Part shown: piece by piece, positions 32,954-41,347 of the stretch
How positions within the stretch are numbered: position 1 is the stretch's first letter
Layout of the letters: each line of letters begins with the position of its first letter
Origin: Sphingosinithalassobacter tenebrarum
Lineage (GTDB): Bacteria > Pseudomonadota > Alphaproteobacteria > Sphingomonadales > Sphingomonadaceae
Assembly (NCBI RefSeq): GCF_011057975.1
Contig: NZ_CP049109.1
Span: 310,001 to 374,000 of the forward strand
Direction: 5' to 3'
DNA length: 64,000 bases
Made by a program: the position numbers and the translations under genes
Notes under the pieces: model-generated
The model's database searches: none
What the model was told of the DNA's origin: nothing
What the model saw: the letters and a program-made list of their open reading frames with translations, nothing else

Positions 32954-33277
32954 TCAGGCAGCCTCAACCGCATGCGCCTCGATCGCCACGCCAAGGCGCT
33001 TGCGTACGGCCCCAAAAATGGCCGCGAGATTGTCCATGCTCGGATTGCCCTTTTCCGACAGCATCCGATGCAGACTCTTGCTTGGCCGGTTGGTCTCGGC
33101 CGCCAAAGCTTCAAAACCGACCGATGCGTTCACCAGGTCACGCAGGATCAAACGCGCGACATGCGGCTCGCCATTGAGGAAGGCAGTCGCAGCCTCGTCG
33201 AGCATGGCCTTGGCGAAAGCGGGATCGCGCGCGGTGCGCTCCTTTACCGTTTCCTTGAAATCCCGTGTCAGCACCAT
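32954..33277 (-). CDS. HigA-like antitoxin / HTH regulator
   Basis: Antitoxin of 107 aa whose gene is 4 bp downstream of the toxin gene. The N-terminal half is helical (FKETVKERTARDPAFAKAML). The C-terminal helix-turn-helix is VGFEALAAETNRPSKSLHRM, then GNPSMDNLAAIFGAVRKRLG, typical of antidote proteins paired with Gp49/HigB-like toxins (HI1420-type). It neutralises the toxin and represses the operon, probably through the palindrome at 33636-33651. Its position next to the integrase suggests stabilisation of the element. Confidence 0.82.
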   Translation of the reverse strand: MVLTRDFKETVKERTARDPAFAKAMLDEAATAFLNGEPHVARLILRDLVNASVGFEALAAETNRPSKSLHRMLSEKGNPSMDNLAAIFGAVRKRLGVAIEAHAVEAA

Positions 33278-33281
33278 GTCA

Positions 33282-33635
33282 CTATTTCCTGGCCTTCTTC
33301 GCCGTGGCCTTGCGGCCCTTATATTCGTTCAACAATGCAGTGGCCTCGTTGATATCGGCCTGTTGTCGCTTCTTCGTCCCGCCGACGAACAGGATGATCA
33401 GCTCATTCCCGTCCTGCGCCAGGTAGAGCCGATAGCCCGGGCCCCAATTGATCCGATATTCTCCGAGCCCGCCGCCGATCCATTTGACGTTCGATAGATT
33501 GCCCAGTTCCAGCCGGACAATCGCCGTCGCGACCTTGGCCCCGGCCTGAGATTCAAGATCATCAAACCAGGATCGGAACGGGCAGGAGCCATCTTCACGG
33601 ATATACTCCTGTACGATCAACTCACAGCCTTTCAA
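33282..33635 (-). CDS. RelE/HigB-family toxin (Gp49-like)
   Basis: Toxin of 117 aa from a TTG start at 33635; a second TTG at 33620, with AAAGG upstream, is an alternative (112 aa). Family features are EYIREDGSCPFRSWFDDL, then AKVATAIVRLELGNLSNVKW and GEYRINWGPGYRLYLAQDG, followed by GGTKKRQQADI. This is the addiction-module killer protein pattern (HI1419-type) that cleaves mRNA at the ribosome. The toxin gene comes first in the operon, as in higBA. A Lys/Arg-rich tail (KGRKATAKKARK) is unusual in length. Confidence 0.83.
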   Translation of the reverse strand: MKGCELIVQEYIREDGSCPFRSWFDDLESQAGAKVATAIVRLELGNLSNVKWIGGGLGEYRINWGPGYRLYLAQDGNELIILFVGGTKKRQQADINEATALLNEYKGRKATAKKARK

Positions 33636-33651
33636 GTAACGTATATGTTAC
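33636..33651. promoter_or_regulatory. Palindromic candidate operator of the toxin-antitoxin operon
   Basis: GTAACGTATATGTTAC is a 16-bp palindrome with one mismatched pair, lying directly against the toxin start codon. This is the usual site for an autoregulating HigA-type antitoxin. It also explains the lack of a ribosome site before the TTG at 33635. Confidence 0.5.
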
Positions 33652-33675
33652 CATTTGTCCAGCTTTCTTCGTCGC

Positions 33676-34944
33676 TCAGGCCACGAGGCGAAGGCGGTCG
33701 AGTTTGGCAGCCCCTTGGGCGAGCAGCTTGGCGATCTCGTCTGATGTGCGTCGAACGGCCAACTTCAGCGCTTCATCGACGTGGATGTAATCCTGCGTCA
33801 CGTTCTGCGAGGCGTGTCCCAGCATCGCGCGGATCGTTAGTTCCGAGAAGCCGAGTTCGGCGGCAATGCTCGCAAAGGTGTGACGCAGGACGTGAGGCGT
33901 GACGCCCGTGATGCCAGCAAAACCGCAAACGCGTTGCAGGCAGGCGCTGACAGCCGTGAAGGGTCCATCGCCCGTTGTCGCCGCAAACACATAGGGATTG
34001 CCGGCGATCTTGGGCTGCGCCACGATCACCTTGATCGCTTCCGGCCCGATCGCCCGGACTTGCTCGCCCGTCTTTGTGTCGGGGAAGGCGACGAACCCGC
34101 CCATCGGATTGACCCATTCCCGCTGCATGGCTTGCCCTTCTTCGCGGCGATACCCGGTCAGAAGCAGCAGCCGGATTACAGCGATCCCGGTAGGGCTGAT
34201 GCCTTGCTGTTCCGCATAGACCATAGCCTTGCCCATCGTCTCGATCTCGGCGACGCTGAGGCGCCTCGTTCGCTTGTTACCGGCAAGCTTTTTGGCGCCC
34301 TTGGTCGGATGCTCGACCAGCAGGCCTTTATGTTTCGCATGTCCCAGGATCGCCTGGATCGTGGTCAGGCAGCGTGCCGCGACCCCGCGGCCGCCGGTCG
34401 CCTTCCCACCGCGTCCGCCGGTGCGAGGCTTTCCGGTTTTGCCCTTCGCCACATCGTCCTGCATCGCTTCGACATCGGCAATCGTCAGGTAACGGGCGAT
34501 GCGCTTGCCAATCAGCGGGTTGATATGGGTCCGAATCCGGCTCTCATCCATCGCAAGCGATGACTCCTTGATCGGCCGGTTGCGGCGACCGAGGATTCTG
34601 CCTGCGCGCGCTTCGGTCAGATACCATTCGCACAATTCAGAGACATTCATCTCGTTGCGCGCGCGGCGCGCTTCTTCAGCCGGGTCTTCACCGGATGCCA
34701 CGGCGCCGAGCTTGATTTTCGCCAGATCGCGAGCCTGGTCCACTGTCAGCACGCCAAAGCGGCCAAGATTAACGCGGCGCTTGATGCCTTCGGCGTTTCG
34801 ATACTGGATGATGAACGTCTTGAGCCCTGATGGCAGCACCCGAATACCGAACCCGCGGATCTCGTTATCCCACAGGACGAACTGTTTTTCAGCAGGGGGC
34901 TTGAGCGCATCGATCGTGCGCTTGTTCAGCTTGGCTGTCGGCAT
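33676..34944 (-). CDS. int: Tyrosine-type site-specific integrase
   Basis: Integrase of 422 aa from ATG 34944, with GGAGG upstream; longer readings to 35058 lack similarity. The N-terminus is a DUF4102 arm-binding domain (KLNKRTIDALKPPAEKQFVL, RGFGIRVLPSG). A SAM-like core-binding domain follows, then the catalytic domain with Arg in LTGYRREEG, HVLRHTFAS (His-x-x-Arg), LGHAS (His) and the Tyr nucleophile in QDYIHVDEALK. This is the P4/CP4-57 integrase type, common at tRNA genes. It lies 180 bp from the tRNA-Gly fragment and reads into the element. Confidence 0.93.
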   Translation of the reverse strand: MPTAKLNKRTIDALKPPAEKQFVLWDNEIRGFGIRVLPSGLKTFIIQYRNAEGIKRRVNLGRFGVLTVDQARDLAKIKLGAVASGEDPAEEARRARNEMNVSELCEWYLTEARAGRILGRRNRPIKESSLAMDESRIRTHINPLIGKRIARYLTIADVEAMQDDVAKGKTGKPRTGGRGGKATGGRGVAARCLTTIQAILGHAKHKGLLVEHPTKGAKKLAGNKRTRRLSVAEIETMGKAMVYAEQQGISPTGIAVIRLLLLTGYRREEGQAMQREWVNPMGGFVAFPDTKTGEQVRAIGPEAIKVIVAQPKIAGNPYVFAATTGDGPFTAVSACLQRVCGFAGITGVTPHVLRHTFASIAAELGFSELTIRAMLGHASQNVTQDYIHVDEALKLAVRRTSDEIAKLLAQGAAKLDRLRLVA

Positions 34945-35122
34945 TGCCGCCTCCATTTGGAGACAAAGCTCCGGAGAGCACCTTTTGTCTCCATATTGTC
35001 TCCAGAATACGCCGTTTCGTGGCGAATTACAGGATATGGCGGCGAAGAAGAAAATCAATATCTATTTGAAATAGCGTAGAAAATCGTATAACAGGAAACT
35101 GTGGCGTAAGGTTAGAATCGGA

Positions 35123-35167
35123 TTGCCAAGGTTGGGGTCGAGGGTTCGAATCCCTTCGCCCGCTCCA
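35123..35167 (+). tRNA. Partial tRNA-Gly(GCC), 3' half only: right attachment site (attR)
   Basis: The 45 nt from the anticodon loop (TTGCCAA at 35123-35129, anticodon GCC at 35125-35127) through variable loop, T arm (GAGGGTTCGAATCCCTT) and acceptor 3' strand CGCCCGC to the encoded CCA end match the 3' half of tRNA-Gly(GCC). The 5' half is absent: no GCGGGCG or D arm occurs in the preceding 100 nt. This is the duplicate left when an element integrates at a tRNA 3' end. The orientation (3' end pointing to the chromosome) puts the intact tRNA at the far left end, outside the window. Confidence 0.85.
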
Positions 35168-35328
35168 GCGCCGTCGCCTTTCGCGACTGCCCTGAAATCC
35201 GATGTCGGCCCCGGGCCGCTGGTCGTGCCGCCGCTGGCGATGCGCGGCATTGTCTTTGCCGACAGATGCTTGCGGCAGCGGCACTTCCCCGCCACGATGG
35301 CGCGCAAGAGCGAAAAGGGAATTTCCGC
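35168..35328. other. Chromosomal junction spacer
   Basis: Non-coding sequence between the attachment site and the AI-2E family gene. No promoter or repeat was recognised; AAGGGA before 35329 is the ribosome site. Confidence 0.5.
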
Positions 35329-36372
35329 ATGGATCCGAAATTGCGTGAAACGGTGGTGCGCAGCACGTTGATCGTGCTGCTGCTCGTCGGGCTCGCACTG
35401 TTGCTGGTGCCGCTTTCGGGCGTGCTGATGCTGATCTTCGCGTCGATCCTGATCGCAGTGCTGATTCGCGCCGCGGCGATCCCCTTTCGCAAGATCGGCC
35501 TGCCCGAAACGCTTGCGGTATTGCTCGGGCTGATTGCGATCATCGCGCTGCTCGGCTTTTTCGGATGGATGTTCGGCACGCAGCTGGGCGATGAATTCCG
35601 CAGCCTCACGGCACGGCTGCCCGGCGCGGTGCGATCGGCGGAGCAATGGGTGAGCGAGCAGCCCTGGGGGCAGGATCTCCAGCTTTCCAGCATCACCGGC
35701 GCTGTCCCCAATCTGCAATCGATCGCCGGCGGCGCGTTCAGCTTCGCGTTCGGGGCGCTCGGCGCGCTCACCAATCTTGTGCTGGTGCTGATCGCTGCGA
35801 TTTACCTCGCGCTTCAGCCGATCACCTATATGCGGGGAATCGAGCATCTCTTTCCCAAGGCGCAGGGCGAGCAAGTGAGTGACGCGCTGGCGGCAAGCGG
35901 TGCTGCCCTGCAACGCTATCTGCTGGGCCAGCTCTTCACCATGACCATCGTCGGTACGCTGGTGGCGGTCGGCCTGACGATTTTCGACGTTCCCTCGGCC
36001 GCGGCGCTCGGGGTAATCGTGGGACTCGCCAATTTCGTGCCGATGATCGGGCCGCTGGTCGGCGCGATTCCCGGCGTGCTGCTGGCTTTCAGCCAGGGGC
36101 CTGAAACCGCGCTGGCGGCGGCGATCGTCTATCTCGTCGCGCAACAGTTCGAAGGCAATGTGCTCACGCCGATCGTCCAGCGCTGGGCGGTTTCGATCCC
36201 GCCCGCATTGCTGCTGTTCGCACTGGCGGGGCTCGGCGTTCTGTTCGGATTTGTCGGCGTGATCGTCGCCGCGCCGCTTGCGGTGGTGCTCTATACGCTG
36301 GTGACGATGCTCTGGTCGCGCGACGCGCTTGGCCATGACGTCAGCGTGCCGGGGCGATCGCGCAATGGCTGA
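35329..36372 (+). CDS. AI-2E family (PerM-type) membrane transporter
   Basis: Polytopic membrane protein of 347 aa. The start is ATG 35329, preceded by AAGGGA. Hydrophobic segments lie at about residues 13-45, 60-85, 140-165, 215-245 and 250-330, the AI-2E exporter plan of 7-8 helices with a large periplasmic or cytoplasmic loop after helix 3. Family motifs are GVIVGLANFVPMIGPLVGAI and a later QQFEGNVLTPIVQ. Some members export signalling molecules or ions; the substrate is not predictable. Its end overlaps the DUF72 gene. Confidence 0.9.
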   Translation: MDPKLRETVVRSTLIVLLLVGLALLLVPLSGVLMLIFASILIAVLIRAAAIPFRKIGLPETLAVLLGLIAIIALLGFFGWMFGTQLGDEFRSLTARLPGAVRSAEQWVSEQPWGQDLQLSSITGAVPNLQSIAGGAFSFAFGALGALTNLVLVLIAAIYLALQPITYMRGIEHLFPKAQGEQVSDALAASGAALQRYLLGQLFTMTIVGTLVAVGLTIFDVPSAAALGVIVGLANFVPMIGPLVGAIPGVLLAFSQGPETALAAAIVYLVAQQFEGNVLTPIVQRWAVSIPPALLLFALAGLGVLFGFVGVIVAAPLAVVLYTLVTMLWSRDALGHDVSVPGRSRNG

Positions 36373-37159
36373 TGTTCGCGTCGGCATCGGCGGCTGGACT
36401 TATGAGCCGTGGCGCGGGACTTTCTATCCCGACGATCTGACCCAGAAGCGCGAGCTCGAATATGCCTCGCGCGCGATGACCGCGATTGAAGTCAACGGCA
36501 CTTATTATTCGAGTTTCAAGCCGAAGACGTTCGAGACCTGGGCGCAGACCGCGCCCGACGGTTTCGTCTATACGCTCAAGGCGTCGCGCTACTGCACCAA
36601 TCGCAAGAAGCTGGCCGAGGGCGGCGATTCGATCGCCAAGTTTCTGGGGCAGGGCATCGTCGAACTCGGCGATAAGCTCGGCCCGATCTTGTGGCAGTTC
36701 ATGGCGACCAAGAAGTTCGAGCCCGAGGATTTCGCGGCATTTCTCGACCTGCTCCCCGAAAAGCAGAACGGGGTGAAGCTGCGCCACGCCGTGCAGGTGC
36801 GCCACGGAAGCTTCCACGTCCCCGAATTCGTCGCGCTGCTGCGCGAGCGCAACGTGGCGGCCGTCTATGCCGATTCCAACGACTATCCCGCGCTTGCCGA
36901 TCTCACCGGCGACTTCGTTTACGCCCGGATCGAAAATGCGCGCGAGGAGGAGGCCGAGGGGTTCTCGTCGGACGAACTCGATCGCTGGGCGGATGTGGCG
37001 CGCGGCTGGGCCAGGGGCGAGAGTCCCGAAGGACTACCCTATGTCGCTGAAAAATCAGCTGCAAAGGTTCCACGTGAAACCTTCGTCTTCATGATCAACG
37101 GCGCCAAGGTCCGCGCGCCCGTGGCGGCGCAGGCATTGCTCGCGCGTCTGCGGGACTAG
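36365..37159 (+). CDS. DUF72 protein (YecE-like)
   Basis: Protein of 264 aa with the TIM-barrel-like YecE/DUF72 fold. It begins RVGIGGWTYEPWRGTFYP and carries EVNGTYYSSFKPKTFETWA and LGPILWQFMATKKFEPEDF. The function of the family is unknown. It overlaps the preceding gene by 8 bp and its stop overlaps the convergent GreA/GreB-like gene by 4 bp. Confidence 0.9.
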   Translation: MADVRVGIGGWTYEPWRGTFYPDDLTQKRELEYASRAMTAIEVNGTYYSSFKPKTFETWAQTAPDGFVYTLKASRYCTNRKKLAEGGDSIAKFLGQGIVELGDKLGPILWQFMATKKFEPEDFAAFLDLLPEKQNGVKLRHAVQVRHGSFHVPEFVALLRERNVAAVYADSNDYPALADLTGDFVYARIENAREEEAEGFSSDELDRWADVARGWARGESPEGLPYVAEKSAAKVPRETFVFMINGAKVRAPVAAQALLARLRD

Positions 37160-37611
37160 TCGACCGACAGGATCTCCACAGACTCCGCTTGCCCGCCGAA
37201 ATCGACCAGCTCGCCTGCCATCGCCCCCATCACCGCGCGCGCCAGCGGCGCCGTGAAGGCGAGCAGCTCGGCCGCCGGATCGGCTTCGTCATGGCCGACG
37301 ATGCGGAAGCTTTGCGTCCTGCCGTTGCGGCGGATGGTGACGCGCGAACCGATCCCGGCTTCGCCTTCGGCCGGAGCTTCGGCGATCTGTGCAGTGGCAT
37401 GCTGCGTCGCCCAGTAGCGATGCTCGCGCGCCAGTTTCTTGCGCGCCTCCTCGTCACGTGCCTGCGCCATCGCCGCCTTGAGCTCGGCCTCCTTGCCCGC
37501 GATCAGCTCCAGTCCGCGCTCGGTGACCAGATTGGGGCCGACCGGGATCGGCAGCTCATATTCCGGCTCCTTGTGCGCGTCGTCATCTTCGCGACGGAAG
37601 GCGACACTCAT
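37156..37611 (-). CDS. GreA/GreB-family transcript-cleavage-like factor
   Basis: Protein of 151 aa. The N-terminal half is a predicted coiled coil (VTERGLELIAGKEAELKAAM, then RKKLAREHRYW), and the C-terminal half is an FKBP-like Gre domain (IGSRVTIRRNGRTQSFRIVG). Gre factors insert the coiled coil into RNA polymerase to rescue stalled complexes. The acidic tip residues seen in GreA are not obvious here, so it may be a regulator of polymerase rather than a cleavage factor. It follows gcdH on the same strand after 28 bp. Confidence 0.75.
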   Translation of the reverse strand: MSVAFRREDDDAHKEPEYELPIPVGPNLVTERGLELIAGKEAELKAAMAQARDEEARKKLAREHRYWATQHATAQIAEAPAEGEAGIGSRVTIRRNGRTQSFRIVGHDEADPAAELLAFTAPLARAVMGAMAGELVDFGGQAESVEILSVD

Positions 37612-37639
37612 GTCCGAACCCCGATGCTGGGAGCGGTCA

Positions 37640-38824
37640 TCAGAAGGCGGCGATCCCCGTGATCGCGCGACCGAGGATCAGGCCGTGGACGTCGTGCGTC
37701 CCTTCATAGGTGTTGACCGTTTCGAGGTTGATCGCGTGGCGGATCACATGGAATTCGGCCGAAATCCCGTTGCCGCCATGCATGTCGCGCGCGACGCGGG
37801 CGATATCGAGCGCCTTGCCGCAATTATTGCGCTTGAGAATCGAGATGGTTTCGGGCGAGAGCAGGCCCTCGTCGAACATCCGCCCGGCGCGCAGGCAACC
37901 CTGCAGCCCCAGCGCGATTTCGGTTTCCATATTGGCGAGCTTGAGCTGGACGAGCTGATTGGCGGCGAGCGGCTTGCCGAACTGCGCGCGGTCGAGCGTA
38001 TATTGTCGCGCCTGCCGCATGCACGCTTCGGCCGCGCCCATGCTGCCCCAGGCGATGCCGTAGCGGGCGCGGTTGAGGCATCCGAACGGCCCTTTCAGCC
38101 CCTGAACCTCGGGCAGCAGCGCGTCCTCGCCGACTTCGACGCCATCCATCACGATCTCGCCGGTGATCGAGGCGCGCAGGCTCAGCTTGCCCTCGATCTT
38201 CGGTGCGGACAGCCCCTTCATGCCCTTTTCGAGAACGAATCCCTTGATACCGCCGCCATGCGCGTCCGATTTTGCCCAGACGACGAATATGTCGGCGATC
38301 GGCGAATTGGTGATCCACATCTTGGAGCCCGTCAGGCGATAGCCGCCGTCGATCGCCTCGGCGCGGGTGCGCATGCTGCCCGGGTCCGAACCGGCATCGG
38401 GCTCGGTCAGCCCGAAACAGCCCACGCATTCGCCGGTGGCAAGCTTCGGCAGATATTTCCGCTTCTGTTCCTCGGTGCCGTATGCGTGGATCGGATGCAT
38501 GACGAGCGAGCTCTGCACGCTCATCGCCGAACGATAGCCCGAATCGACCGCTTCGACTTCGCGCGCGATCAGACCGTAAGAGACATAGCCCAGCCCGGCG
38601 CCGCCATATTGTTCGGGGATCGTCGCGCCGAGCAGGCCGAGCGCACCCATTTCGGTCATGATCTCGCGGTCGAAGCGCTCGTCGAGAAAGGCGGAAGTGA
38701 CGCGCGGCAGCAGCTTTTCCTGAGCATAGCCGTGCGCGGTATCGCGCACCATGCGCTCCTCGTCGGTAAGCTGCGCGTCGAGTGCGAAGGGGTCCTGCCA
38801 GTCGAACCGGCCCATCTCTGCCAT
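37640..38824 (-). CDS. gcdH: Glutaryl-CoA dehydrogenase
   Basis: Flavoprotein of 394 aa that oxidises and decarboxylates glutaryl-CoA to crotonyl-CoA in lysine, tryptophan and aromatic acid breakdown. The start is ATG 38824, with GAGGA upstream. Motifs are [37 protein letters not shown], the FAD-binding [10 protein letters not shown], and the catalytic Glu in [16 protein letters not shown] near the C-terminus. The protein length and the THDVH context match GCDH rather than short-chain acyl-CoA dehydrogenases. It lies in the minus-strand run with the hem genes. Confidence 0.92.
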   Translation of the reverse strand: MAEMGRFDWQDPFALDAQLTDEERMVRDTAHGYAQEKLLPRVTSAFLDERFDREIMTEMGALGLLGATIPEQYGGAGLGYVSYGLIAREVEAVDSGYRSAMSVQSSLVMHPIHAYGTEEQKRKYLPKLATGECVGCFGLTEPDAGSDPGSMRTRAEAIDGGYRLTGSKMWITNSPIADIFVVWAKSDAHGGGIKGFVLEKGMKGLSAPKIEGKLSLRASITGEIVMDGVEVGEDALLPEVQGLKGPFGCLNRARYGIAWGSMGAAEACMRQARQYTLDRAQFGKPLAANQLVQLKLANMETEIALGLQGCLRAGRMFDEGLLSPETISILKRNNCGKALDIARVARDMHGGNGISAEFHVIRHAINLETVNTYEGTHDVHGLILGRAITGIAAF

Positions 38825-38835
38825 ATGGCTATCCT

Positions 38836-39702
38836 CTATTGTGTCGTTTCGGCGCGGGCGGTGGCGGTGGGAGCCCCGGGCCCCTGCATCGCCGCCAGCT
38901 CGATTTCGCCGAGGGCGCGGCGCGCCGCGATATAGCGTTTGGCCGCGTTCACCCAGTTTTCGGCATAATCGATCCCCGGCATGTGCGAAACCTCGGCAAG
39001 CGCGGCTTCGACCTGACCGGCATCGAGCATCCGCCGCGCGCGCGTCAGCCGGTCGGCGGGGCGCGGACCGGGCGAGGTTTCCTGCCGCAGCACCACCAGG
39101 TCGTCGGCAAGCCGCCGGATGCGGCTCCACGGGCCCTCGCCCGGCGCGCCGGCGGCAAGCCGCGGACCGATCGCGTCGAGCGCGAGGCGCAGATCCTCGA
39201 GCGTCACCGGGTCCTCGGCGGCGCGCACGATCGTCGCGACCGCATCGGGATGGGTATCGCCGAAACGGGCGCGCAATTGCTCGTCGACCGCTCCGAGCGG
39301 CAACCCGCGATCCAGCAGCCGCCGCGTGGCGAAAGCGATCATGAGGCCTTCGGCACGCGCGGCATAGGCTCCGGCGACTCGCGAATCACTGTCCACCGCC
39401 GAAAGTCGGCCCTCAATGACGTCGAGCCGTGTCGCCAGCGCCTGTTCGCGCGCGTTGAGCGTCGCAAGGTCGGTACCGGGCGGAAGATCGGGCACGATCG
39501 GCTGGGCTTCGGTTGGGGGCTGCACCGATTGTTCGGCGACTTCCTCGACCGAGTCGGACCATAGCGTCCCGCCGTTCATCCGCACGATCAGTCCCAGTGC
39601 GGCTATACCGCAAAGAAAGGCGAGAACCCCAACCGATATCGTGATTCCCAGCGGGGACAGACCGCGGGCCGGTGCCAGTACGGAGGGCTCTTCGCGGCTC
39701 AT
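38836..39702 (-). CDS. Mitofilin/Mic60-like inner-membrane protein
   Basis: Membrane-anchored protein of 288 aa from ATG 39702. One membrane helix at about residues 17-40 ([20 protein letters not shown]) precedes an acidic linker and a coiled coil ([18 protein letters not shown]). The helical C-terminus ends in [20 protein letters not shown], the mitofilin-type tail. In Alphaproteobacteria the Mic60 homologue, ancestor of the mitochondrial cristae-organising protein, sits next to hemD, as here. A role in bending the inner membrane is known for relatives and inferred here. Confidence 0.75.
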   Translation of the reverse strand: MSREEPSVLAPARGLSPLGITISVGVLAFLCGIAALGLIVRMNGGTLWSDSVEEVAEQSVQPPTEAQPIVPDLPPGTDLATLNAREQALATRLDVIEGRLSAVDSDSRVAGAYAARAEGLMIAFATRRLLDRGLPLGAVDEQLRARFGDTHPDAVATIVRAAEDPVTLEDLRLALDAIGPRLAAGAPGEGPWSRIRRLADDLVVLRQETSPGPRPADRLTRARRMLDAGQVEAALAEVSHMPGIDYAENWVNAAKRYIAARRALGEIELAAMQGPGAPTATARAETTQ

Positions 39703-39733
39703 GGCGTCCTTATCCCCGTGTCGCGACAAGCGG

Positions 39734-40402
39734 TCAATCGGCGAGCGTGCATGCGGTTTCGATCAGTGCGAAATCGCCAGGCTCCGGTGCCGTGGCAATT
39801 CGCGCCCAGCCCTGACCGAGCGACATGGCGGCATTTTCCGAAATCGCCGCCACGGCAATCTCGCACCGTATCGTTTCCGAGCAAAGCTCGGCGAGCCGCG
39901 CGCCGGCCCGCGGCGAGTGGATCAGCGCGACGGACCCGGCAAGTTGCGCAACCGCCGCTTCGTCTAGATCGCGCGGATCGCTGGTATAGACGGTCTCGAT
40001 ACACGCGATGATGCCGCCTTCGCGCAGCCGACGGTTGCGGCCGGCCAGATGCAGCGCGCGCCGAAAGCCGGCCGCTTCCGCCTTCTCGATCAGCGTCTCG
40101 GCATTGCCGGGCCCGGTCACCGCGATGCGGAACCCTGCATCGTTCGCCGCGCTGGCCGTCGCGCTGCCCACTGCGAGAACGGGCAGGCCGCGCAATGCCT
40201 CCAGTCCCGGGCCACCGTGGCGAATCGCATTGGCGCTGGTCAGCAGCAGCGCGTCGAAACCGCCCGCACCGTTCGGTTGCCAGTCGACGCGACGGGTTTC
40301 GAACAGCGGCAGGCGGAGGACGGGGCGACGAAGCTGCGCGATGCGGCCCGCGGTGATGGCGTTGCCCGGCTCGGGGCGAAGAACGGCGAGCGGACGGCTC
40401 AT
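39734..40402 (-). CDS. hemD: Uroporphyrinogen-III synthase
   Basis: Enzyme of 222 aa that closes and isomerises hydroxymethylbilane to uroporphyrinogen III for haem and corrinoid synthesis. The HemD fold is poorly conserved in sequence, but RPLAVLRPEPGNAITAGRIA at the start, LLLTSANAIRHGG, PVLAVGSATASAA and GDFALIETACTLAD at the end fit. The gene order hemC-hemD with a 4-bp overlap (40399-40402) makes the call firm. Confidence 0.92.
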   Translation of the reverse strand: MSRPLAVLRPEPGNAITAGRIAQLRRPVLRLPLFETRRVDWQPNGAGGFDALLLTSANAIRHGGPGLEALRGLPVLAVGSATASAANDAGFRIAVTGPGNAETLIEKAEAAGFRRALHLAGRNRRLREGGIIACIETVYTSDPRDLDEAAVAQLAGSVALIHSPRAGARLAELCSETIRCEIAVAAISENAAMSLGQGWARIATAPEPGDFALIETACTLAD

Positions 40403-41316
40403 CCCGCGAACAGGCGCCGGACCGCGTCCGGGGCGCGGGCGAGCAGATCGGCCGCCATCGTGCGTGGCAGTTCGGGGTCGCCGGGCGCGCCGGCTTCCTG
40501 GCCGTGAACATGTTCCGATCCGTCTTCGCTGAGCAGTTCTGCGCGCAGGGTCAGGATCGCGCCCTCCAGCGTCGCAAGCGCGCCGACCGGCGAGTGGCAG
40601 TCTGCATGAAGCGCGGCGAGCAAGCCCCGTTCGGCGGTGACGCAGGCATGCGTGACCGGATGGTCGATCGCGGCGATCCGGGCATGCGCGTCGCGGTCGT
40701 CGGCACGGACTTCGATCCCCACCGCGCCTTGCGACGGCGCAGGCAGCATGGTTTCGACCGGCACGGCAATGCCGACGTCATGACGTCCCAAACGCTCCAG
40801 CCCCGCCGCGGCAAGGAAGGTCGCGTCGGCCTCTCCGGCCGCGAGCTTGGCGAGCCGGGTGTCGACATTGCCGCGAAACAGCACGGTTTCGATGTCGGGC
40901 CGCAGCTTCCTGAGTTGCGCGGCACGGCGCGGCGAACTGGTACCGACCACCGCGCCTTGTCGCAGCGCTTCGACCGAATCGACGCCGACGATCCGGTCGC
41001 GCACATCGGCGCGCGGCAGCATCGCGGCGATCGTCACCCAATCGGGGCGAAACGTCTCGACATCCTTCATCGAATGGACCGAGCAATCGATATCGCCCTG
41101 GTGCAGCGCGCGATCCAGCTCCTTGGTCCACAGCGCCTTGCCGCCGATTTCGGCGAGTGCGCGATCCTGCACCCGGTCGCCGGTGGTGCGGATCGGCACG
41201 ATTTCGACATGGTCGGGCGACCAGCCATGCGCCGCGATCAGCGCGTCGCGCACCATATTGGCCTGAACCAGCGCAAGCGGCGAGCCGCGCGTACCGATAC
41301 GAAAGGGAGTAGGCAT
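40399..41316 (-). CDS. hemC: Porphobilinogen deaminase (hydroxymethylbilane synthase)
   Basis: Enzyme of 305 aa that joins four porphobilinogens into hydroxymethylbilane. Motifs are FRIGTRGSPLALVQANMV at the N-terminus, SVHSMKDV, GTSSPRRAAQL, RGNVDTRLAKL and the cofactor Cys in LHADCHSPVGALA. It is first in the minus-strand run with hemD, mic60-like, gcdH and a Gre-like gene. Only 31 bp separate its start from that of the divergent tsaD gene. Confidence 0.96.
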   Translation of the reverse strand: MPTPFRIGTRGSPLALVQANMVRDALIAAHGWSPDHVEIVPIRTTGDRVQDRALAEIGGKALWTKELDRALHQGDIDCSVHSMKDVETFRPDWVTIAAMLPRADVRDRIVGVDSVEALRQGAVVGTSSPRRAAQLRKLRPDIETVLFRGNVDTRLAKLAAGEADATFLAAAGLERLGRHDVGIAVPVETMLPAPSQGAVGIEVRADDRDAHARIAAIDHPVTHACVTAERGLLAALHADCHSPVGALATLEGAILTLRAELLSEDGSEHVHGQEAGAPGDPELPRTMAADLLARAPDAVRRLFAG

Positions 41317-41347
41317 CGCGGCTTGTGCTAGCGCCGCGCGCCTCTAG

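Larger units (their letters stand above)
1..35167. mobile_element. Right-hand part of an integrative conjugative element carrying an aromatic-catabolism cargo
   Basis: The sequence shows a trb-type conjugation operon at the left, accessory catabolic genes in the middle, and a toxin-antitoxin pair, a tyrosine recombinase and a partial tRNA-Gly at the right (35123-35167). From 35168 on, the genes are housekeeping genes in normal chromosomal order. This is the usual layout of an integrative conjugative element inserted in the 3' end of a tRNA gene; ICEclc is a known tRNA-Gly example. The left boundary, the relaxase, the coupling protein and trbB-D are not in the window, so completeness and mobility are inferred. 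A degraded element or an island that merely contains trb genes is possible. Confidence 0.8.

Noticed and set aside
35078..35167. Complete tRNA gene at the integrase end
   Set aside because: Only the 3' half from the anticodon loop onward is present; no D arm or pairing 5' acceptor strand occurs upstream.
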